Origin: an uncultured Spirochaetaceae bacterium
Lineage (GTDB): Bacteria > Spirochaetota > Spirochaetia > Treponematales > Treponemataceae
Length of the DNA stretch: 64,000 nt
Assembly: GCA_902785455.1 (NCBI GenBank)
Contig: CACZYY010000001.1
Coordinates: forward strand, 1 to 64,000
Direction: 5' to 3'
The translations under genes and the position numbers were made by a program. Of the stretch, positions 16,440-26,061 are shown piece by piece (position 1 is the first letter of the stretch; each line of letters begins with the position of its first letter). The notes under the pieces are model-generated. The model searched no databases. It worked only from the letters and a program-made list of their open reading frames with translations, and had not been told where the DNA came from.

Positions 16440-18533
16440 CTAAACCCTGAACAAATCAATTTCGTTTCCGATTTTTGAGATTGAATCGTTCATTACGCCG
16501 GAAATTTCAGAGAGCGCAGCACCTGTCTCATTGATTTTCCTTGCACCGATGCCCATTTCACCTACGCTGTCCTTAATTTTTAGAGTTGCGTTCTGGAGCT
16601 TTTGAACTTCATGGAGAATCTGCTTGTTTCCCTCTGACATCTCTGCCGAAGCCGTACGAACCTCGGAAGTGCTGTCGTTCATCGCATGAAGAGCATCACC
16701 GATCTGCTGACTTCCGGCCTGCTGCTCCTGCATTGCGGCACGAATCTGTCGCACAAGCTGATCAGTGTCCTTGATTTTATCTGTCACAGACTGGAAAGCC
16801 GCGCTTGAGTCAACTGAAGCAGAAACGACATCTGAAATAGAAGCGCTGATTTTTCCAAGCTGGATACCGATTGTCTTTGACTGCTCGCTCGAATTCTCGG
16901 ACAGTTTTCGAATTTCATCAGCAACGACAGAGAAGCCTTTGCCCGCCTCGCCCGCATGAGCCGCCTCGATTGCAGCATTCATCGCAAGAAGATTTGTCTG
17001 CTCAGCGATTGCTGAAATGACAGTGTTGGCATCCTGAAGCATTTCGCTCTGAGTCTTAATCTGCTCAATTTTATTGTTCACATCGGCTTGCTTTGCGGAA
17101 CCCGTCTGTGCATTTGCTTCAAGTTCCTCAAACGAACCAGCCATTTTCTCCACAGTCTGATTTACGCTTGAAATATTTCCAATCATCTGCTCAACGGCTG
17201 CGGAAGCCTGTGAAACCTGAGAAACCTGATTCTCAATCATGCGTTCCAAAGAAGCTATGTTTGAGGCAATCTCATTGATTGCACCCGCCGTCTCATCCAC
17301 GCTGCCTGACTGATTCACAATCTGCTTGTTTACACCCTCGATATTGGCAAGAATTTCCGTGATTGAAGCCGCCGTATCCTGGCTGACCGCGCTCATATTA
17401 GATCCAGCATCCTGCAAATTCGATTTTGAATTCTTTACCTGAGAAATAATTGAATGAAGTTTTGCGACGAACACATTGAAGCCAGAAACAACATCGCCGA
17501 CCTCATCTTTTGAATTTACTTCAAGTCGCTGTGTTAAGTCAGCATTGCCAGTTGAAATTTCAGTAATCGCGCTCTTAAGACGACGAAGAGGCCTGATTGA
17601 AAGCCTGATTACAAACGCAACGACAGAAAGAGAAATAACTGTCAAAACGATAAACGCAATTACAATTAGAGTCATCAAAGAATCAAGTCGCTCCTGAAAA
17701 TCAGAGAAAGGAACAGAACAAGCCGCAATCCAGCTGGTATCTGGAATACGCTCAAAAACCGACATCCATTTTTTGCCATTGTCTACATAAATATCACTTC
17801 CAGTCTCGCCTGAAAGCATGAGAGTAAGGTGATCGCCAAGTGAAGTGCCCCGATTCTGCTTCTCAATCGCACCGACATCCTCAACACCGACCTTCCAATG
17901 GTCTTCGTTCGCAAGGGTAATTTTTGTAGCAGCACTGATTACATAAGGCTTACGATTCTTTGACATCGGATGAGCCATACACAGATTGCTCAGCTTGAAA
18001 CCATCAACTACACAGTACAAAACATTGATTACTCGGCCTGTATAATCCTTTACAGGATAAGAATATGTCATCGTAACCGCGTTTGTTTTTTCGTCTACGG
18101 AAGGGTCAGTAATAACAAGATTGCCGTTTTTTGCACCTGTAAAATATTCCTCGCTCGCAGCAGAGAAAAACTCCCCGGAAGATTTATCCACCCCCTGCCC
18201 ATTCATATCAAGGACAGAGACATCAATATAATCCTTGTCCAAAGATATGACGGCACGAGCAATTCTGGCCTTTTCAGCAAGACTTACATCAGGATTCCGC
18301 ATGTTGACATCTGCTGCAAGAGTCTGGAGCATACGAACATCACGTTCATTGTTAAGTCGCATTTCCTTTGCGACGGCATTGACGGAATGAAGTAAATCTT
18401 CGTACATCATCTGCTGCAGGGATTTTGAAGAATTTAGACTGACAACAATACCAATAATAAGGTTTGAAATGACAGTGCCTACAAATACAGTAAGAATAAT
18501 TTTAAAGCTCAAGCTTTTTCGTGGACTTTTCAC
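16440..18533 (-). CDS. methyl-accepting chemotaxis protein (dCache type)
   Basis: 697 residues, starting at GTG 18533 behind GAAGGAGGC. TM1 ~10-32, a periplasmic double-Cache sensor domain to ~285, TM2 ~288-312, HAMP, and a cytoplasmic coiled coil whose hairpin tip is NLLAMNAAIEAAHAGEAGKG (~residues 517-536). It signals through CheA/CheW. The sequence is closely related to the second receptor at 60052-62139 over the whole cytoplasmic part (both contain ALHAMNDSTSEVRTAS), while the sensor parts differ more. No pentapeptide tether for CheR is present; the C-terminus is EIDLFRV. Gene stands alone. Confidence 0.93.
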   Translation of the reverse strand: MKSPRKSLSFKIILTVFVGTVISNLIIGIVVSLNSSKSLQQMMYEDLLHSVNAVAKEMRLNNERDVRMLQTLAADVNMRNPDVSLAEKARIARAVISLDKDYIDVSVLDMNGQGVDKSSGEFFSAASEEYFTGAKNGNLVITDPSVDEKTNAVTMTYSYPVKDYTGRVINVLYCVVDGFKLSNLCMAHPMSKNRKPYVISAATKITLANEDHWKVGVEDVGAIEKQNRGTSLGDHLTLMLSGETGSDIYVDNGKKWMSVFERIPDTSWIAACSVPFSDFQERLDSLMTLIVIAFIVLTVISLSVVAFVIRLSIRPLRRLKSAITEISTGNADLTQRLEVNSKDEVGDVVSGFNVFVAKLHSIISQVKNSKSNLQDAGSNMSAVSQDTAASITEILANIEGVNKQIVNQSGSVDETAGAINEIASNIASLERMIENQVSQVSQASAAVEQMIGNISSVNQTVEKMAGSFEELEANAQTGSAKQADVNNKIEQIKTQSEMLQDANTVISAIAEQTNLLAMNAAIEAAHAGEAGKGFSVVADEIRKLSENSSEQSKTIGIQLGKISASISDVVSASVDSSAAFQSVTDKIKDTDQLVRQIRAAMQEQQAGSQQIGDALHAMNDSTSEVRTASAEMSEGNKQILHEVQKLQNATLKIKDSVGEMGIGARKINETGAALSEISGVMNDSISKIGNEIDLFRV

Positions 18534-18591
18534 ACAAGCCTCCTTCAGAGTATTATAACACAGTTTTTAAATAATATTAAGTTTTTATTTA

Positions 18592-19491
18592 TTATTTTGC
18601 GTGAGGATGAGCTTTGTTGTACATTTCGATCATTTTTTCTGTGCTTATGTGAGTGTATCGTTGAGTTGTGGAAATGCTTGAATGCCCCAGAAGTTCCTGA
18701 ACCAGTCGCACGTCAGCACCGTTCGTAATCATCGCAGTTGCAAAAGTATGTCGGAATGCGTGCGGAGAGATATGGTGCTTTGTACCCTCGCTTCCAGAAT
18801 ATCGCGTGATAATCAATCTGATTCCACCTGTGGTGAGAGGGCCGCCCCGCTGATTCACAAAAATATGCCGTTCTTTATCAGTTTCCCCAAAGCGACTTTT
18901 TCTGTCCTCAAGATAAGCTTTTAAGGCTTTCTGGGCATCTTCTTCAAAATAAACACGGCGATCTTTGCTTCCTTTACCTGTAACAATCGCCGAAGAAAAA
19001 TCTCCGTTAAAATCATCAAGCGTAAGTGAAGCAATCTCAGAGACACGGCAACCAGAAGAATAAAGCATCTCAAAAAGAGCCTTGTCGCGTTTTTCCCACA
19101 AAAGTTCGTTCACCTCAGGCTCGCGGCAAAGTTTATCGACTTCAGCCCCGGTCATAAAACGAGGAAGTTTTTTGGGATTCTTGACAGTCTTAAGCTCAAA
19201 AGCAACATTAACTTTAAGATGCCCGAAGTTCCGGCAATAAGCAAATAGTGAGCGAACCGAAGAAATAAAGCGATTGATCGAGGCCGCGCTTCTCTTTTTT
19301 TTAGAAAGAAAACCTACGCACTGCTTTAAATCTTCAAGCTCAATCGAAGATATTTCGCGAGCTGAGCCAATAAAAGGCATAACCGCAAACTGTTCCAAAT
19401 CATTTTTGCAGGCCGTCACAGTGTTCGTAGAAAGAGTCCGCACAGATTCAATGTAAGAAAGATATTCAGAAATCGCATCAGAGACTGTCAT
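18592..19491 (-). CDS. xerC: tyrosine recombinase XerC-like
   Basis: A 299-residue two-domain tyrosine recombinase: N-terminal SAM-like core-binding domain (residues 1-95) and catalytic domain with Arg in SSGCRVSEIASL, Lys in GKGSKDRR, His-x-x-Arg in HAFRHTFATAMI, His in LLGHSS and Tyr in TQRYTHI. With XerD (23643-24545), it should resolve chromosome dimers at dif. The pair lies within 6 kb, separated by topA, dprA and a lipoprotein gene. Assignment as XerC rather than XerD rests on position next to topA and on the more diverged sequence; it is not certain. Confidence 0.88.
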   Translation of the reverse strand: MTVSDAISEYLSYIESVRTLSTNTVTACKNDLEQFAVMPFIGSAREISSIELEDLKQCVGFLSKKKRSAASINRFISSVRSLFAYCRNFGHLKVNVAFELKTVKNPKKLPRFMTGAEVDKLCREPEVNELLWEKRDKALFEMLYSSGCRVSEIASLTLDDFNGDFSSAIVTGKGSKDRRVYFEEDAQKALKAYLEDRKSRFGETDKERHIFVNQRGGPLTTGGIRLIITRYSGSEGTKHHISPHAFRHTFATAMITNGADVRLVQELLGHSSISTTQRYTHISTEKMIEMYNKAHPHAK

Positions 19492-19512
19492 ACATTAAAT
19501 ATCGGCGGAAAA

Positions 19513-21672
19513 TTACTCTCCCATCATCTCCGCGAGTTTTGCAGAGTCAACTTCCTCTTCGTCAGCTGAGTGCAGGTAATCACAGTCCGGGTTGATACAT
19601 GACTTGTAGCTTCCGTTCTTTTTGTCGTATTTTTCGACCAGGAACCAGCCACACTTCGGACAGTACTGATTTTCGAGAGGCTTGAAGTGTGAGATAAAGT
19701 CGCACTTTGGATAGTTTGTACAGCCGTAGAATTCCTTGCCCCTGCCCTTTGTTTTGCGTGCGACGATTTCACCGTCACACCCCTCTTTTGGACATTTTGC
19801 GAGAGGAATTGACTTAGTGTTGTGGCACTCCGGGAACCCCGAACAAGCGAGGAAGTAGCCGAAACGGCCGAGTTTTTTGACCATAGGCTTGCCGCACTTG
19901 TCGCAGACCTTTTCCGTAGGCTCGTCCAAAAATCCCTTTACGCTGTCAACGCTAGTTTCAACTTCATCGCAGCGTTTTTTGAAAGGACCGTAGAAGTCAC
20001 GGATCATGTTGTTCCAGACAATCTTGTCGTTTTCAACTTCATCGAGGGTATTTTCGACTTCGGCAGTAAAATGCTCGTTGATTACATCCGGGAATGCTTC
20101 GACCAGGATTTTGCAGATCATCTTGCCCAAAATTGTAGGCATGAGCTGCTTGTTGTTGCGGGTAACGTAGTAGCGGTCGAGAAGAACCGAAATGATTGGC
20201 GCATATGTTGAAGGACGGCCGATTCCCTTTTCTTCGAGAGTGCGGACGATTGAAGCGTCTGAATAGCGGGCCGGTCCCTGAGTAAAGTGCTGCTCAGGAT
20301 AGAATGAGTGGCTCGACTCCAAGACCTCGTCTTTTTTGAGGGACGGGAGATTGCCTGTGACTTCTTCTTTTGCAGAAAGAAGTTTGATTACAGAATAAAA
20401 TCCCTTTTCAACAAGCTTACTTGCAGAAACGCGGAAAAGCGCGTCGCCAGCCATGATTTCAACGCTTGTTGTGGCAGTTTTTGCATTTGTCATCTGGCAG
20501 GAAACAAAACGCTCCCAGACAATTGTGTACAAACGGAGCTGGTCTCGTGTGAGATAATCTTTTACGTATTCTGGAGTGTATTTTGAATAAGTGGGGCGGA
20601 TACATTCATGTGCGTCCTGAGCGCTCTTGCCTACGGCATAATGAATCGGCTCTTCCGGGAGATTAGCAGGATATTCCTTTGCAATCCACTCGCGAACTTC
20701 GTCCAAAGCAGTCTGCGAGATTCGAACAGAGTCTGTTCGCATATATGTGATAAGACCGACCCGGTTTGCGCCCATCTGAATGCCTTCGTAAAGCTGCTGG
20801 GCAATCTGCATTGTCTTTCGTGAAGTGAATCCCAATCGGTTTGCCGCCGCCTGCTGCATTTTTGAAGTTGTGAAAGGCGGCTTTGGCTTAACTGTCTTTT
20901 CGGTGACTTTTACATCACTTACCTTGCACTCGGAATTTTTGATTTCTTCGATGATTTCGTTTACGGCTTTTTCGCTCTTTAACTCAGGATTTTCGCCCTT
21001 GTATTTTGCGAGCTGTGCCGTGAATTTTGTCTTTCCCTTCTGGAAATCGGCTTCCAAAGTCCAGTATTCTTCCGGGATAAAGTCCTCGACTTCCTTTTCG
21101 CGCTCACAAATAAGCCTGAGTGCTACTGACTGAACACGACCTGCGCTCAAACCGTTTTTGACCTTTTCCCACAAAATCGGGCTGAGATTATAACCAACCA
21201 GGCGGTCAAGAACACGGCGGGCTTTTTGGGCGTTTACCTTGCTTTCGACGATTTCGCCAGGGTGCTTAACGGCTTCTTTGATTGCGACAGGAGTGATTTC
21301 GTTGAAAACGATTCGTTTGATGTCTGCGTTTGTCTTGTCTTTGAGAGCATTGTTCAAATGCCATGCGATTGCTTCTCCTTCACGGTCGTTATCGGATGCG
21401 AGCAATACATGGTCAGATTTTTTTGCATCTTTTTGAAGTTCTTTGAGAAGTTTGGCCCGGCCACGAACAGTGATATACTCAGGTTGAAAATCATTTTCGA
21501 TGTTGACAGCTAAACGGGATTTGGGCAAATCAATCAAATGACCCATTGAGGCTTTTACCGTGTAACCTGGCCCTAAATATTTTTCGATTGTTGTTGCTTT
21601 TGCAGGGGACTCCACGATTACAAGCGTAGTTTCTTTTGGTGCTTTCGTTGACTTTTCTTTAGCCTTTGCCAT
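19513..21672 (-). CDS. topA: DNA topoisomerase I
   Basis: A 719-residue type IA topoisomerase that relaxes negative supercoils. TOPRIM domain at the N-terminus (TLVIVESPAKATTIEKYLG and SDNDREGEAIAWHL), active-site Tyr in GLITYMRTDSVRIS (~residue 310), and three C-terminal four-cysteine zinc ribbons (CDKCGKPMVKKLGRFGYFLAC, CPKEGCDG..YGCTNYPKC, CPKCGWF..SCINPDC). The first ~15 residues are Lys-rich. Minus strand between dprA and xerC, as in other treponemes. Confidence 0.97.
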   Translation of the reverse strand: MAKAKEKSTKAPKETTLVIVESPAKATTIEKYLGPGYTVKASMGHLIDLPKSRLAVNIENDFQPEYITVRGRAKLLKELQKDAKKSDHVLLASDNDREGEAIAWHLNNALKDKTNADIKRIVFNEITPVAIKEAVKHPGEIVESKVNAQKARRVLDRLVGYNLSPILWEKVKNGLSAGRVQSVALRLICEREKEVEDFIPEEYWTLEADFQKGKTKFTAQLAKYKGENPELKSEKAVNEIIEEIKNSECKVSDVKVTEKTVKPKPPFTTSKMQQAAANRLGFTSRKTMQIAQQLYEGIQMGANRVGLITYMRTDSVRISQTALDEVREWIAKEYPANLPEEPIHYAVGKSAQDAHECIRPTYSKYTPEYVKDYLTRDQLRLYTIVWERFVSCQMTNAKTATTSVEIMAGDALFRVSASKLVEKGFYSVIKLLSAKEEVTGNLPSLKKDEVLESSHSFYPEQHFTQGPARYSDASIVRTLEEKGIGRPSTYAPIISVLLDRYYVTRNNKQLMPTILGKMICKILVEAFPDVINEHFTAEVENTLDEVENDKIVWNNMIRDFYGPFKKRCDEVETSVDSVKGFLDEPTEKVCDKCGKPMVKKLGRFGYFLACSGFPECHNTKSIPLAKCPKEGCDGEIVARKTKGRGKEFYGCTNYPKCDFISHFKPLENQYCPKCGWFLVEKYDKKNGSYKSCINPDCDYLHSADEEEVDSAKLAEMMGE

Positions 21673-21762
21673 AATTCAAAACTTCCTTTTTGAACTTTTA
21701 CAATTTTCTTCTATTATAAATATGAAATTTGATTTATTGCAATAGGCTTTAAAATATTTTTT

Positions 21763-21870
21763 TGTGCGCACCCGCCACAAGTGTCGGTCGGGTGTTCCGC
21801 CCTTCGCTAACGCTCATTACCGCAAGCGGCAACTTCGGGGCTACATACCCTTGCGCCCGGCTGTGTGTTC
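21763..21870. repeat. GC-rich dispersed-type repeat between topA and dprA
   Basis: GTGCGCACCCGCCACAAGTG through CGGCTGTGTGTTC is strikingly GC-rich compared with its flanks and contains internal units such as CCGCCCTTCGCTAACGCTC and ACCGCAAGCGGC. It reaches the stop codon of dprA (TGA at 21869-21871), so the element or its edge provides that stop. This block resembles GC-rich repeats I associate with treponemal genomes, but a second full copy is not in the window. Confidence 0.6.
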
Positions 21871-22840
21871 ATTCAACGTACAATTTTCTTTTAAAATCCG
21901 CCCAGTCAGAAATCACTTTAGCTCCATCCGAAACAAAAGTTTTTGGAGAACTGGCTTCACTTGAGCCGATTTTGCCCGGAACCTCGCGCGTAAAACATTC
22001 TTTATGAAAGAATACTTCGCGGTTGTAGCCCAAGGCAAAATCTGCCGTAATCATGGCCCCGCTCCCGCTCTGAGCCTGAACGACAAGCGTGCACGAAGAA
22101 AGAGCCGCAACAATCCGATTGCGCTGGACATACCTGAACTGTACCGAAGGAGTGCCAGGCAAATACTCACTCATTATAAGCCCGCCCGACTCAAGGATTT
22201 TTACGGCAAGGCGTGTGTGCGAATGAGGCGTGATAATGTCGATACCGCTCGGAAGAACTGCGCAAGTGGCTGGAGTTTGAGAAAGAAGCGCGCCTTTATG
22301 AGAAGCGGCGTCAATTCCAAAGGCAAGACCACTTATCACACAAAAACCGTCATCACAGGCAGCTTTTGAAAAGTCTGTGGCGGCTTTAAGAGTCTCTGGA
22401 AAAGCCCGGCGAGTACCGACCACAGAAACACAACGTCTGTTCAATATTTCAAGATTTCCGCGGTAAAAGAGCATGAACGGAGGATCTTTCATTTCACGGA
22501 GCATTGCCGGAAAATCAGAATCAAGATAACAAGTCGATTTTATATTCTGCACTTCCATGATTTTTTGGGAAATCCGAACTTTTTTGAGCGAGTCTGATGA
22601 ATTCCAATTTGCACGCGGGAAAACTCTTTTTACAACAAGGGAAATGCTCGTGATTGTAAGAGAAAGAAAACGTTCCGTAAAAGACTTTTCATCCTCGAAA
22701 GGATTTCCTTCATCATCAGTCAGAAGGAATTTATGGAATATGATTTTTTCACGGAGAGTCAAAAAAGACGCGTCCAAAGCAATCAGACGCGCCAAAAGCT
22801 CAATATACTGGGAGGTTTGAGTTTTTGTTGTAATTTCCAT
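21869..22840 (-). CDS. dprA: DNA-processing protein DprA
   Basis: 323 residues with a Rossmann-like DprA core: CVSVVGTRRAFPETLKAATD, FCVISGLAFGIDAASHKGAL, AVLPSGIDIITPHSHTRLA, GGLIMSEYLPGTPSVQFRYV and QRNRIVAALSSCTLVVQAQSGSG. DprA binds incoming single-stranded DNA and loads RecA during natural transformation, though it is kept in many bacteria not known to be competent. The N-terminal ~110 residues are family-variable. The usual C-terminal winged helix seems absent; the protein ends soon after the core. Its last codons abut the GC-rich repeat at 21763-21870. Confidence 0.93.
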   Translation of the reverse strand: MEITTKTQTSQYIELLARLIALDASFLTLREKIIFHKFLLTDDEGNPFEDEKSFTERFLSLTITSISLVVKRVFPRANWNSSDSLKKVRISQKIMEVQNIKSTCYLDSDFPAMLREMKDPPFMLFYRGNLEILNRRCVSVVGTRRAFPETLKAATDFSKAACDDGFCVISGLAFGIDAASHKGALLSQTPATCAVLPSGIDIITPHSHTRLAVKILESGGLIMSEYLPGTPSVQFRYVQRNRIVAALSSCTLVVQAQSGSGAMITADFALGYNREVFFHKECFTREVPGKIGSSEASSPKTFVSDGAKVISDWADFKRKLYVE

Positions 22841-22854
22841 ATTAGGAAAGATAA

Positions 22855-23589
22855 TTATTTTGAGTAAGAAGCGTCAAGAACAATTTTTTTGTTGGAAAGA
22901 GCTTCCTGCTTTTTCTGCTCAGATTTTGTCTGGCTCGCAATTTTATCATAAAGGCTTGCGGATTTGTCGTAATCGCCCTGCATGTAATAAGCCCTTGCAA
23001 GCACGAACATCGCATCAAAATTACGTGTATCAAATGAAAGCAATTTTTCAAGATGAGGAATTGCCTTTTCACTCTGGTCAAGCTCAAAAACATAAAGGAT
23101 TCCGAGCCCGTAAAGCGCACGTCCGTATTTTGGTTCAATTTCAATCGCCCTTAAGTATGCGCTTTCTGAAAGTTTCAAATAATTGTATTTTTCGGTAGTA
23201 GTCGCTGCCCCTGACGCACCGTAATCAAGGCTTGCCTTAGCCATGTAGCCTGCGCACAAGCCCACATAGTAGAAAAGGTTCTGGTTAGTAGGATAAATCT
23301 GAATTGCTTTTTGGAAATTCTGCAATGCCTGACCGTATTGCTTGGCATCAAGATAACGCACGGCAAGCATTTTGTACCAGATTCCCACCTGTGAATCAGC
23401 AATCTGATTGTCCGCAACTCGCTGCTGATATTTTGCGATTGCTTCTTTTAACTCAGCCTCAGTCGTTGGTGAAGAAACACCTTCCTCCATCTTCTGCATA
23501 CGGATAATCGCCTTGTTTGATTTTGTACATCCGCAAAGGCTGAAAACTGCAAATGCCACAGCAACAAATGATTTATATCTTTTTTTCAT
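22855..23589 (-). CDS. TPR lipoprotein
   Basis: A 244-residue protein with a lipoprotein signal peptide (MKKRYKSFVAVAFAVFSLCGC, with Cys-21 the probable lipidated residue) and at least three tetratricopeptide units (YGQALQNFQKAIQIYPTNQN, ESAYLRAIEIEPKYGRALYG, YMQGDYDKSASLYDKIASQ). It is probably anchored in the inner or outer membrane as a protein-interaction scaffold. GGAGGA ribosome site. Lies between xerD and dprA, 14 nt before dprA, so co-transcribed with the division and DNA genes. Partner unknown. Confidence 0.85.
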   Translation of the reverse strand: MKKRYKSFVAVAFAVFSLCGCTKSNKAIIRMQKMEEGVSSPTTEAELKEAIAKYQQRVADNQIADSQVGIWYKMLAVRYLDAKQYGQALQNFQKAIQIYPTNQNLFYYVGLCAGYMAKASLDYGASGAATTTEKYNYLKLSESAYLRAIEIEPKYGRALYGLGILYVFELDQSEKAIPHLEKLLSFDTRNFDAMFVLARAYYMQGDYDKSASLYDKIASQTKSEQKKQEALSNKKIVLDASYSK

Positions 23590-23617
23590 ATTTTCCTCCG
23601 TTTTTGGAGTTTAATTT

Positions 23618-23654
23618 GGTCATCTCAAAAAAACTGAAGTTTTTAGAGGCTTCC
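23618..23654. repeat. family-F palindrome overlapping the xerD 3' end
   Basis: GGTCATCTCAAAAAAACTGA..AGTTTTTAGAGGCTTCC. A related copy lies at 49983-50018, also centred on AAGCTGAAGTTTTT / AAACTGAAGTTTTT. Read on the minus strand, its first 9 bases are the last three codons of xerD (Gly-Ser-Leu) and it then supplies the TAA stop. The core AAAAACT-TC-AGTTTTT followed by T's on the minus strand could act as a weak terminator. Confidence 0.7.
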
Positions 23655-24545
23655 ATTTTTATGCCCGGGGAAGAATTCTTTGTGTCCTTCCCGAAGCTGT
23701 TTGTCATCGACATGGGTGTAAATCGTAGTCGTAGCCAAATCCGAATGTCCTAACAGTTCCTGAACGCTCCGCAAATCCATTCCGCCGGCAAGTAGATGCG
23801 TGGCAAATGAATGTCTGAGCGTGTGAACCTTTGCGTGGACTCCGGCTTTCACTTCAAGAGCCTTGAAATTCTTCCAGATTCCTTTACGACTCATCGGCTC
23901 GCCCTTGTAATTCACAAAGACTTCCGAAACGATTTTTGAACCGACCAGAGCAGGCCGCACTTCCATAAGATACTGTTCAAGCCTTTCTTTTGCTGAAAGC
24001 CCGAACGGCACCATCCGCTCCTTGTCGCCCTTTCCACGGACAATAAGAAGCCGCTCTTTTAAGTGAAGGTTTGACACTTGCAGCGTCGCCGCCTCACTGA
24101 TTCGAAGCCCGCACGAATAAATCAGCTCGAACAAAGCTCTGTCACGCACCCCAAGAGGCTCAGTAGTATCGATTGCATCTAAAATTGAGTCAACCTGTTC
24201 CACCGAAAGCACTTTTGGAAGCGCACGACTTGCCTTTGGTCTTTCCAAAAGCATTCCGTGGTTTTCCTGCCACATTCCCTGACGAACCAAATATGAGCCG
24301 AGCGCACGCAAGCCGGAAATATCCTTTGCAATCGTAAGCTCGTCACATTTTTGCTCTGTTCGCCGCCAAATCAAATAGGAAACAAGAACCTGCGGATTAA
24401 CGGCCGCAAGCTTTATTTCTTCTTTTTGAAGCCAGTTCAGAAAAATCTTTGCGCACTCTTCATATGTTGAGGCTGAATTTTCTGACAGGCGTTCGACCGA
24501 GACTATATCGCTATGAAATCTTAAGAGCAAGTCTTCGATTGTCAT
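23643..24545 (-). CDS. xerD: tyrosine recombinase XerD-like
   Basis: 300 residues, two-domain tyrosine recombinase with complete catalytic set: Arg in YSCGLRISEAATL, Lys in VRGKGDKERMVPF, HTLRHSFATHLLAGG, LLGHSDLATTTIYTHV with the Tyr nucleophile. It is closer to typical XerD than the gene at 18592. Dimer resolution at dif together with XerC, coupled to FtsK. It is 12 nt downstream of ftsZ, so likely in the same operon. The last three residues are encoded by a dispersed palindrome, which suggests its original C-terminus was replaced. Confidence 0.92.
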   Translation of the reverse strand: MTIEDLLLRFHSDIVSVERLSENSASTYEECAKIFLNWLQKEEIKLAAVNPQVLVSYLIWRRTEQKCDELTIAKDISGLRALGSYLVRQGMWQENHGMLLERPKASRALPKVLSVEQVDSILDAIDTTEPLGVRDRALFELIYSCGLRISEAATLQVSNLHLKERLLIVRGKGDKERMVPFGLSAKERLEQYLMEVRPALVGSKIVSEVFVNYKGEPMSRKGIWKNFKALEVKAGVHAKVHTLRHSFATHLLAGGMDLRSVQELLGHSDLATTTIYTHVDDKQLREGHKEFFPGHKNGSL

Positions 24546-24557
24546 TGCGACCCCAGA

Positions 24558-25991
24558 TTAGTTTTTACCGATTGAGATTCCGCGTGAAAGACCTTCGAGA
24601 TTTCGCCGCCAAATTGCAGGCTGCTCATAATCATCCCGGCCAGAAAATCCTGCTGGAGGTGTGAGCTGGCTTGATGAAGGCTGTGCCTTTGGCTGAGCCT
24701 GTGCGCTTCTAGTGAAATCAGAAATGAAGTCCTTTTTTTCGACAGATTTTTCTTCGTGCATGAAAGAAGATGATGCAGAAGCTGACTTTGCCGAAGAAGA
24801 ATGATTTTTGTCATCCTCGTAGATTTCATCATTTCCGAAAATATTGCTCATGAATTCATTCTTTTTTGGTTCCTGAGAAGCGGCAGTTTCAATAGGAGCC
24901 TTGCGTGTTCCGATTTTTACAAAATTGTCGATTGACATTGTATCGGAATTAATCTGCTCCTCGACTTTCTGAATTTCAGGAGTTTTTTCTGCGGCCATTG
25001 TTTTGTTGAAGCCAGTTGCGATTACAGTTACGCTGATTTTATCTTCCATTGACTCATCGAGAACCTGTCCCCAAAGAACAACGGCATCCGGATTTGCACG
25101 CTCCGTGATAATCTGAGCAATTTCGTTACATTCAGCGATACCAACATCATTATTTCCGCAGATATTGATGAGAACATTTTTTGCACCGTCAATATTTGTG
25201 TCAACGAGAAGACGATTATTGATTGCGTTGTGAGCGGCATCAACTGCACGATTATCACCCTCACCGACACCGATTCCAAGGATTGCATCTCCCTGACCTT
25301 TCATTACAGACTCAACGTCACGGAAGTCTCGGTTTACAAGGCCTGGTTTTGTGATGATGTCAGAGATTCCCTGAACACCCTGACGCAAAATATCATTGAT
25401 GAGAGTAAATGCCATTGGAACTGAAAGACGTTTTTCGGCATCTTTGAGGATAAGCTCATTCGGAATTGCGATAAGAGAATCGACTTCTTCACGAAGCTTG
25501 CGTACACCTTCCTCGGCATGAGCCATTCGGACTTTACCCTCAAATTTGAAAGGTGTCGTTACGACAGCGACTGTCAACGCGCCCAAATCGCGTGCAATTT
25601 TTGCTACGACTGGAGCCGAACCTGTTCCTGTTCCGCCGCCCATACCAGCCGTGATAAATACCATATCAGAATCTTTGAGGAGTTCTTTAATCTGCTCCTG
25701 CTGCTCTTTTGCCGACTCTTCGCCGACTTCCGGCTTACCGCCTGCACCCAAGCCGCCAGCAAGTTTTTGACCAATCTGAATTTTGTACTGTGCTTTATTC
25801 TGACTGAGAGCCTGCAAATCTGTGTTCATGGCGATAAATTCTACGCCACCGACCCCGCTCTCAATCATTGTGTTTACGGCATTTCCGCCACAACCACCGC
25901 AGCCAACGACCTTAATCTTTGTTGGGCTAGCCGTGTTTAAAGCCGGTGCATCTGTGCCCGCAGCCTTCACTACTTCGTATTCAAAACTCAT
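24558..25991 (-). CDS. ftsZ: cell division GTPase FtsZ
   Basis: 477 residues. N-terminal GTPase with the tubulin signature [20 protein letters not shown] and [20 protein letters not shown], then the C-terminal GTPase-activating half. A long variable linker (residues ~340-450, rich in Ser, Lys, Asp, Gln) leads to the conserved C-terminal peptide [17 protein letters not shown], which binds FtsA. The N-terminal ~25 residues before the GTPase core are longer than in E. coli. GGGAGGAC ribosome site before ATG 25991. The spacer to ftsA has a hairpin (TTCCGAAA / TTTCGGA arms) that could set relative levels. Confidence 0.97.
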   Translation of the reverse strand: MSFEYEVVKAAGTDAPALNTASPTKIKVVGCGGCGGNAVNTMIESGVGGVEFIAMNTDLQALSQNKAQYKIQIGQKLAGGLGAGGKPEVGEESAKEQQEQIKELLKDSDMVFITAGMGGGTGTGSAPVVAKIARDLGALTVAVVTTPFKFEGKVRMAHAEEGVRKLREEVDSLIAIPNELILKDAEKRLSVPMAFTLINDILRQGVQGISDIITKPGLVNRDFRDVESVMKGQGDAILGIGVGEGDNRAVDAAHNAINNRLLVDTNIDGAKNVLINICGNNDVGIAECNEIAQIITERANPDAVVLWGQVLDESMEDKISVTVIATGFNKTMAAEKTPEIQKVEEQINSDTMSIDNFVKIGTRKAPIETAASQEPKKNEFMSNIFGNDEIYEDDKNHSSSAKSASASSSFMHEEKSVEKKDFISDFTRSAQAQPKAQPSSSQLTPPAGFSGRDDYEQPAIWRRNLEGLSRGISIGKN

Positions 25992-26061
25992 GTTGTCCTC
26001 CCACCTACAACTGATTTTTGTTTTTAAATGTCACTCCGAAAATATTTCGGAATCTATGTCA

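Noticed and set aside
20825-21133. Plus-strand ORF opposite topA
   Set aside because: Shadow of topA with no ribosome site or recognisable product.
18592-24545. A dif site near the xer genes
   Set aside because: I looked for a dif-like 28-bp palindrome between the two xer genes and saw none that I could defend.
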